From the NCBI GenBank assembly GCA_902475245.1, contig CABRYP010000024.1:1-37987 (forward strand): a DNA stretch of 37,987 nucleotides, given 5' to 3'. This stretch comes from an uncultured Collinsella sp. (GTDB taxonomy: Bacteria > Actinomycetota > Coriobacteriia > Coriobacteriales > Coriobacteriaceae). Under the pieces are notes generated by a model. It did no database searches. It was not told where the DNA came from and saw only the letters and a program-made list of their open reading frames with translations. The position numbers and the translations under genes are program-made. Below, piece after piece: positions 33,205 through 37,987 of the stretch; within the stretch, counting starts at the first letter, position 1; each line of letters starts with the position of its first letter.

Positions 33205-33366
33205 CGCCACGAAAGCGGCCTATCTACTACGTTTGAACCGTATGGGTCGACCATCCCCCGGTTTTCCGAGAATACGCAAGCCGTCTACCTGCGGCTTTTA
33301 TTTCGCGAAATTTGGCATGGTTAAGGGCGATCGGTTAAACGTAGTAGATAGGCGCATTTCGTGGCG
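33205..33366. repeat. Long inverted repeat element upstream of tex
   Basis: Arms 33205-33240 and 33332-33366 pair almost fully; the shared inner part reads CCTATCTACTACGTTT on the left. The 91-nt interior contains a smaller stem AAGCCG/CGGCTT followed by TTTTATTT and the palindrome TTTCGCGAAA. It encodes no protein. MITE-like or a structured leader; no similar copy is seen elsewhere in the window. Confidence 0.62.
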
Positions 33367-33432
33367 AACGAATCGAGCCGAGGTGCAAAATAGCCCCCGC
33401 CCCAGAAAAATCGTCGGCAAAGTAGCAAAATA

Positions 33433-33463
33433 CCCCGCGGGCAGGAGGCTGCTCGCGGGGTAA
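33433..33463 (-). terminator. Terminator of the Gfo/Idh/MocA-MFS-SDR transcript
   Basis: Stem ACCCCGCG / CGCGGGGT with a 14-nt loop; read on the minus strand it is followed by ATTTTG. It lies about 70 bp after the oxidoreductase stop. Together with the elements at 33180 and 33205 it accounts for the 411-bp gap 33124-33534. Confidence 0.65.
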
Positions 33464-33534
33464 AGAAGAGGGGCTTATTTGTGGCAGACCGAGGGGCTCG
33501 GCATGGGGTTTCTGCCGCGGCCGCTCTTAAGGCA

Positions 33535-34575
33535 TTACAGCTCGACGAGCTGGCCGGTCTCGGCGGCCTCCTTGATGGCGTTGAGAAGCGTGAGCGTCTT
33601 GACGTTGTCGGCGGGGGTCACGACGGGCTCGACCTCACGGCGGACAACCTTCACAAAGTGCTTGAGCTGCATCTTGTGCGGCAGCGCCGGGTCGACGGCC
33701 GGAATCTCCATCTGCAGCGGCTTGTGCCAGTTGGAGGCGCCGTCGTAGGAGAACTGATGCAGGCGGGGCAGCGAAAGGGCACCCAAGGTTCCGCCGATAA
33801 AGTAGGCGTCGGCGTCGAAGGGGCGGTACTGCGGATCCTCGCGAGCGGTGGCCTCCCAGTTCCAGGGGCTGGCGGTGGCGTCGGAGATGGTCATGCTCGC
33901 AAGCGCGCCATCGGCAAAACGGACGTTGACCACGGCGGAGTCCTCGGTCTCAAAACCGCGGGCGGCGCTGGACTGCATGCCCTGGACGGCGACGGGCTCG
34001 CCCAGCAGGTAGCGGAGCAGGTCCACGTCGTGAACCAGGTTAACCAGGATCGGGCCGGCACCCTTCTTGCGGCGCCACTCGACATCGAAGTACTCGTCAT
34101 TCTTATAGATCATGTAGTGGAAGCTCGACACGGTGAGCTTGCCCAGCTCGCCGGACTCGATGATCTCCTTGGCCTTGTTGACGAAGGGGTTGTGGCGACG
34201 GTGCTGACCCACGAGCACGGGCACGCCGGCGGTCTCGGCCTCGGCGGCGAAAGCCTGGGCATCCTCGAGGTCGTTGGAGATCGGCTTTTCGACCAGCGGC
34301 ACGATGTTGCGCTTGATGGCCTCGCGGGCAACGCCCAAGTGCAGGTCGTTGGGGGTGGCGATGATGACGGCCTCGGGCTTGACCTCGTCCATCATCTGGG
34401 CGGGATCGGTAAAGAACGGCACGCCGGCAGCCTCGGCCGTGGCGCGGGCGCCCTCAAAGGCGTCGGCGATGGCGACGAGCTCGGCCTCGGGCTCCTCGGT
34501 GACAAAGCGGATGTGGTTGCGGCCCATGGCGCCGGCGCCGATGACGGCAATGCGGACGGGGTTGAGCTCAGACAT
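33535..34575 (-). CDS. Gfo/Idh/MocA family oxidoreductase
   Basis: 346 residues, AAGGAG before the ATG. The N-terminal Rossmann domain has VIGAGAMGRNH (GxGxxG) and VEKPISNDLEDA, the conserved EKP motif with the catalytic-region lysine; the C-terminal alpha/beta substrate domain includes NLVHDVDLLRYLLGE, with the usual His/Asp pair. These enzymes oxidise or reduce sugars, inositols and related cyclic alcohols with NAD(P). It is the last gene of a three-gene transcript with an OFA-type carrier and an SDR dehydrogenase, suggesting two redox steps on an imported compound, such as an inositol- or quinate-like molecule (inference). Confidence 0.87.
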   Translation of the reverse strand: MSELNPVRIAVIGAGAMGRNHIRFVTEEPEAELVAIADAFEGARATAEAAGVPFFTDPAQMMDEVKPEAVIIATPNDLHLGVAREAIKRNIVPLVEKPISNDLEDAQAFAAEAETAGVPVLVGQHRRHNPFVNKAKEIIESGELGKLTVSSFHYMIYKNDEYFDVEWRRKKGAGPILVNLVHDVDLLRYLLGEPVAVQGMQSSAARGFETEDSAVVNVRFADGALASMTISDATASPWNWEATAREDPQYRPFDADAYFIGGTLGALSLPRLHQFSYDGASNWHKPLQMEIPAVDPALPHKMQLKHFVKVVRREVEPVVTPADNVKTLTLLNAIKEAAETGQLVEL

Positions 34576-34605
34576 TTCGACTCCTTAATGCTGGTGGCTG
34601 GTGGA

Positions 34606-34636
34606 ATGTGACAAAGGGACAGTCCCTTTGTCACAT
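34606..34636. repeat. Palindromic repeat, copy 2
   Basis: Perfect 15-bp stem ATGTGACAAAGGGAC around a single A. Same element as 7943-7977. It lies in the 69-bp gap between two genes of one transcript, so it may modulate read-through or mRNA stability there. Confidence 0.72.
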
Positions 34637-34644
34637 CGGTAAAA

Positions 34645-35901
34645 CTAGGCGGACTTCTTCTTGCTGTCGGAGACCATCATGTAGAGGGTGAGCACGACGG
34701 CGATGGCGGCGATCACGATGGCGCCGTAGAAGGACTGCTGGTAGGCGGCGCTGCCGGCCTCGGCGTGATACAGCACGGCAGTGATGGGCTGGCTGATCCA
34801 GGTAGAGGCGGCGTAGCCCAAAAACATGATGCCGTAGTTGACACCGATGTTGCTGGTGCCAAAGGCGCCACCGGTGAGCGGCGGGTAGATGACGAGCAGG
34901 GCGCCAAAGCTAAAGCCGAGCAGAGCGAGTGCCACAAAGAACATGCTCTGCGTAAAGCTCATCGACATGATGACGAGCGCGACGATGGTCACGACAAGGC
35001 TGATGAGCAGCGACTTGTAGGCACCGATCTTGTCGATGATCTGGCCAAAGGAAAGGCGACCGACCAGGTTGGCGCAGGTGTTGACGGAGACGACCACGCC
35101 GCCGAGGGCGACGGCTGCGGCACTCGTGGGGTCGGCGAAGAGCTGGACGGCGGCGATGGAGGCAACCTTGCCCACAAGCAGGGTGCCCGCGGTGGCGGCG
35201 AAGGCGAAGGTGGCGATGAGGACCCAGAAGCGCGGGGTTTTGACCATCTCGCCCGGGGTGAGGTCGCCGAAGGTACCGGCGTGCGCGCCGCCCTTGGGGG
35301 CCTCGAAGCCCTCGGGCAGCCAACCGGCCTCGGGGGCCTTCAGGAACAGGGCGGAGGCGGCGATCGTCACAAAGAAGATGACGCCGAGTGCCTTGAGGGC
35401 GCCAAAGATGCCCAGACTCGGGATGAGCAGCGAGGCGAGCACCGGGGACAGCACAGCGGGGCCGGCGGTCGAAGCGGCCAGGGTGATGCCGGAGGCGAGG
35501 CCCTTTTTGTCGATGAACCACTTTTGGCCGGTGGTGAGCGCGGGGTTGTAGCCCAGGCCGTTGCCGATGGCGGCGACGAGCGAGAACCACAGGTAGAACT
35601 GCCACGGCTCGGTGACGGTGCCGGACATGAACCAGCCCACGCCGTAGCACACGGCGGCAGCGATCACGACGTTGCGCGGGCCGATCTTATCGGAGATGCG
35701 GCCGGCGAAGATGCCCGTCACGGCCATGATGGTCTGGAAGACCGGGAAAGCCCAGGTAAGTGCGCTGGACCACTCGGGGTAGACGGCGAGCAGGTTCTTG
35801 GACACGACGGAGTACAGCGCGATGGAGCTGATGAAGAACATGGTGACGCACGCGGCGGAAAGCACGACGGCGCGACCCTTGTTGGAGTTGGTGGAAGCCA
35901 T
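34645..35901 (-). CDS. MFS transporter, OFA (oxalate/formate antiporter) family
   Basis: 418 residues with 12 probable membrane helices. The loop 2-3 MFS motif is GRISDKIGPRNV; helix 4-5 has GNGLGYNPALTTGQKWFIDKKGLASG, a hallmark of the OFA group. The second half has GRLSFGQIIDKIG. OFA members carry carboxylates and other small organic ions. It lies between the SDR and Gfo/Idh/MocA genes and likely imports their substrate. Whether it works as an exchanger cannot be told from sequence. Confidence 0.86.
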   Translation of the reverse strand: MASTNSNKGRAVVLSAACVTMFFISSIALYSVVSKNLLAVYPEWSSALTWAFPVFQTIMAVTGIFAGRISDKIGPRNVVIAAAVCYGVGWFMSGTVTEPWQFYLWFSLVAAIGNGLGYNPALTTGQKWFIDKKGLASGITLAASTAGPAVLSPVLASLLIPSLGIFGALKALGVIFFVTIAASALFLKAPEAGWLPEGFEAPKGGAHAGTFGDLTPGEMVKTPRFWVLIATFAFAATAGTLLVGKVASIAAVQLFADPTSAAAVALGGVVVSVNTCANLVGRLSFGQIIDKIGAYKSLLISLVVTIVALVIMSMSFTQSMFFVALALLGFSFGALLVIYPPLTGGAFGTSNIGVNYGIMFLGYAASTWISQPITAVLYHAEAGSAAYQQSFYGAIVIAAIAVVLTLYMMVSDSKKKSA

Positions 35902-35967
35902 GGGACTCTTTCTAATCGATACGGGGGAGGAGCGGGCGTGTCCGCGGTGCCTCCCTGTCAGGTTGGT

Positions 35968-36849
35968 TTACTGGTCAGTCGGCTTTGCGACGCCGGACTC
36001 GTCGGACCAAAGCTCGACACCCTTGTTCTTGAGGTAGTTGTCGGCAAAGGCGCGGCGGCCGCCGGGCTTGGCGGTGAGGTCGCCCATCATATTGGAGAAG
36101 CCGCCGTCGACCTTGATGGCGTCGCCGGTGGTAAAGTCTGAGCGCGTGGACGCCAGGAACATGACGGCGTTGGCGATATCGCTGACCTCGCCGATGCGGC
36201 GCGTGGCGATGAGGCGGCTGCGGCTCTTCTCGACCTCGGGATCGGCGTAAAAGCTTGCCGACATGGGGGTCTTGACGAAGCAGGGCTCGACGCAGTTGGA
36301 GCGCACGCCGTAAGGGCCCCACTCGGCAGCCAGCATCTTGGACATCATGTTGACGCCCGCCTTGGTGGAGCTGTACACGCCCGAGAACGTCTCGGGGGAG
36401 TGACTGGCGACGGTGGAGATGTGAACCAGGCGGCCCTGGCCGGCCTTGATCATCTCGCGACCAAAGCGCTGCGAGGTGATGAAGTAGCCGGTGAGGTTGA
36501 CGTTGATGACCTCGTTCCAGTCGGAGAGCGGCAGGTCCTCCATGGCTGCGAAGCGCAGGATGCCGGCGGTGTTGACGAGAACGTCGACGCGGCCGAAGTT
36601 GGCGATGGTGGCGCCGACGGCGGCCTGAACCTCGGCCTCGTCGGTGGCGTTCATCTTGTAGCCCTCGGCGTGGATGCCAAACTCGGCAGCGAGGTCGGCG
36701 GCAGCGGCCTTGACCTTCTCCTCGTCCAGGTCGAGCAGGACGACGTTAGCGCCATTGCGGGCGAACTCGCGGCAAATCTCGACGCCCATGCCGCCGAGCG
36801 CTCCAGTCACAGCGCAAACATCGCCCTCGAGCTTAAGCCAATTGCTCAT
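35968..36849 (-). CDS. SDR family NAD(P)-dependent oxidoreductase
   Basis: 293 residues. Classical SDR: TGALGGMG (cofactor), NTAG near 90, catalytic serine in ISTVAS, and YSSTK for the catalytic Tyr/Lys; the PCFVKTPM segment follows. It is 30-40 residues longer than the usual 250 owing to a C-terminal extension (KPGGRRAFADNYLKNKGVE...). An acidic residue at the end of strand beta2 (LLDLDE) suggests NAD rather than NADP. It is the first gene of the transcript divergent from the LysR gene, so its expression is probably set by that regulator. Confidence 0.88.
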   Translation of the reverse strand: MSNWLKLEGDVCAVTGALGGMGVEICREFARNGANVVLLDLDEEKVKAAAADLAAEFGIHAEGYKMNATDEAEVQAAVGATIANFGRVDVLVNTAGILRFAAMEDLPLSDWNEVINVNLTGYFITSQRFGREMIKAGQGRLVHISTVASHSPETFSGVYSSTKAGVNMMSKMLAAEWGPYGVRSNCVEPCFVKTPMSASFYADPEVEKSRSRLIATRRIGEVSDIANAVMFLASTRSDFTTGDAIKVDGGFSNMMGDLTAKPGGRRAFADNYLKNKGVELWSDESGVAKPTDQ

Positions 36850-37082
36850 AGGAACTTCCCTTCTTATGCCTCCCGGTGGGTCGCTCCCATTAACCGACCC
36901 ACGTGGTTTTCGCTGGTTATCGTATGCTTTGCATTTGCGCAGGTGAATTGCATATTTGTTAGAATGGCGTTAACCATAGGTTTACACTGTGCGATGCAGT
37001 TTATTCTCAATTGAGCGCATGACCTGCGAAAACAACCTCCTGTGGCACCATGTGGCCACGGGCGCGAAAACGGGAGATTGAC

Positions 37083-37961
37083 GTGTACGATCGACGACTT
37101 GAGGCCATATCGGCCGCTGCGGAGCTGGGAAGCTTCTCGCGTGCGGCGGCACAATTGCGCGTGTCGACTCCGGCGCTCGTCAAGCAGGTGTCGGGCTTCG
37201 AGGCCGAGTTCGGCATCACGCTGTTCGAACGCTCGCACTCGGGCGTCAAAGTGACGCCGGCCGGCGCACTGCTGGTGGACGACGCGCGCTCGATCATGCG
37301 GCAGTCCGAGGATGCACTGCGCCGTGCCCGACGCGCGGCGGGCGATGGCGGTGCCGTGCGTCTGGGCGTGTCGATGATGTGCCCGGGGCGCCAAACGCTG
37401 TCGATGTGGTCGGGCATCCACGATTTGGAACCGTCGCTGCGATTTGAGATCGTGCCGGTAAGCGACCTCTACGACGAGCGCGAGACCGTCATGCGCAGCC
37501 TTGGCCGCGAGGTGGATGTGGTGCAGTCGAGTTTTTCGACCCCGCGTTGGGGCGACGCCTGCCAAAAGCTCCGTATCGTTAACGTGCCGTTTTATATCGA
37601 TGTGCCGCGCACAAGCCCACTCGCGCGCAAGACGCGTATCACGGTTGCCGACTTGGAGGGTATGCGTTTGCGCGTACTGCGCCACGGCAACGATGCCATG
37701 GACAGCCTGCGCATCGACCTGTTGGCCGACGGCGGCGTGGACGTGATCGATGTGGATAGTTTCGACTTTGCGCTCTTTAACGAGGCGGAGGAAAAGGGCG
37801 ATGCGGTGCTCACCTGTGGAGCGTGGTCGGGCGTGCACCCGGCCTTTGTGGGCGTACCGTTTCTATGCGGTCGCGAGGTGCCGGTCTATTTGCACTACCC
37901 GCTCGAGCCCACCCTCCAAGTCCAAAAATTCGTCAACGCCATGGCCCAACTCCTCAACTAG
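37083..37961 (+). CDS. LysR family transcriptional regulator
   Basis: 292 residues from a GTG at 37083, with GGGAG 6 bp upstream; an ATG at 37050 lacks a ribosome site. The N-terminal LysR helix-turn-helix is clear (AISAAAELGSFSRAAAQLRVS, LVKQVSGFEAEFGITLFERS), followed by a periplasmic-binding-like effector domain that is weakly conserved. It is divergent from the SDR-MFS-Gfo genes across ~230 bp (36850-37082) and is the obvious activator of that unit. I did not find a convincing T-N11-A box there, though TTGCAT occurs twice near 36930-36950. Confidence 0.86.
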   Translation: MYDRRLEAISAAAELGSFSRAAAQLRVSTPALVKQVSGFEAEFGITLFERSHSGVKVTPAGALLVDDARSIMRQSEDALRRARRAAGDGGAVRLGVSMMCPGRQTLSMWSGIHDLEPSLRFEIVPVSDLYDERETVMRSLGREVDVVQSSFSTPRWGDACQKLRIVNVPFYIDVPRTSPLARKTRITVADLEGMRLRVLRHGNDAMDSLRIDLLADGGVDVIDVDSFDFALFNEAEEKGDAVLTCGAWSGVHPAFVGVPFLCGREVPVYLHYPLEPTLQVQKFVNAMAQLLN

Positions 37962-37987
37962 CTCATTTGGCGCGGGTAGTCTTTTTG

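Overview
The window looks like chromosomal DNA from a high-GC Gram-positive gut anaerobe of the Coriobacteriia, most likely Collinsella or a close relative. The grounds are GC-rich coding DNA, mannose- and ascorbate-type PTS loci, a SipW/TasA-type surface operon with an LAATG sorting motif, and many hairpin repeats between genes. The genus is an inference, since no rRNA or tRNA is present. Two regions stand out as accessory: a ~9.5 kb sugar locus (about 15.6-25.1 kb), and a 0.7 kb intergenic block (about 3.85-4.55 kb) built almost entirely of structured repeats.

Layout. 1-3846: the 3' part of a repeat-rich surface protein, a SipW-type signal protein and a TasA-like LAATG-anchored protein, in one tight operon. 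3847-4550: two long hairpin elements with the same core but different, still self-complementary arms, on either side of a BIME-like array of about ten alternating 20-bp units. 4551-6851: LtaS-like sulfatase-fold membrane enzyme (-). 7066-7941: nitroreductase. 8101-12839: Kup potassium transporter, a small membrane protein, a KdpD-like kinase lacking the usual N-terminal part, and KdpE. 12934-15492: RlmKL rRNA methyltransferase (-) whose N-terminal catalytic motifs are degraded.

15568-25401: a native Cof-type HAD phosphatase gene appears to survive only as its first 14 codons (15568-15609) and its last ~90 codons (25132-25398). Between them lies a locus with its own HAD phosphatase and RpiR regulator (-), and a divergent operon for an MFS carrier, class II aldolase homologue, mannose-family PTS EIIA/B/C/D, aldo/keto reductase and HSL-type esterase. 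A cluster of TGAAA/TTTCA sites sits in the divergent promoter region. The sugar is unknown.

25447-30594: a DeoR-family repressor faces an operon of FSA-type transaldolase and ascorbate-family PTS EIIA/EIIB/EIIC, followed after a strong terminator by a second, very similar transaldolase gene. The usual ascorbate enzymes are absent, so another substrate is likely. 30595-30975 holds a hairpin element flanked by 16-bp direct repeats and a terminator. 30976-33123: Tex (-). 33124-33534: a long inverted repeat and a terminator. 33535-36849: Gfo/Idh/MocA oxidoreductase, OFA-family MFS carrier and SDR dehydrogenase (-), with a divergent LysR regulator at 37083-37961; this looks like a small inducible catabolic unit of unknown substrate.
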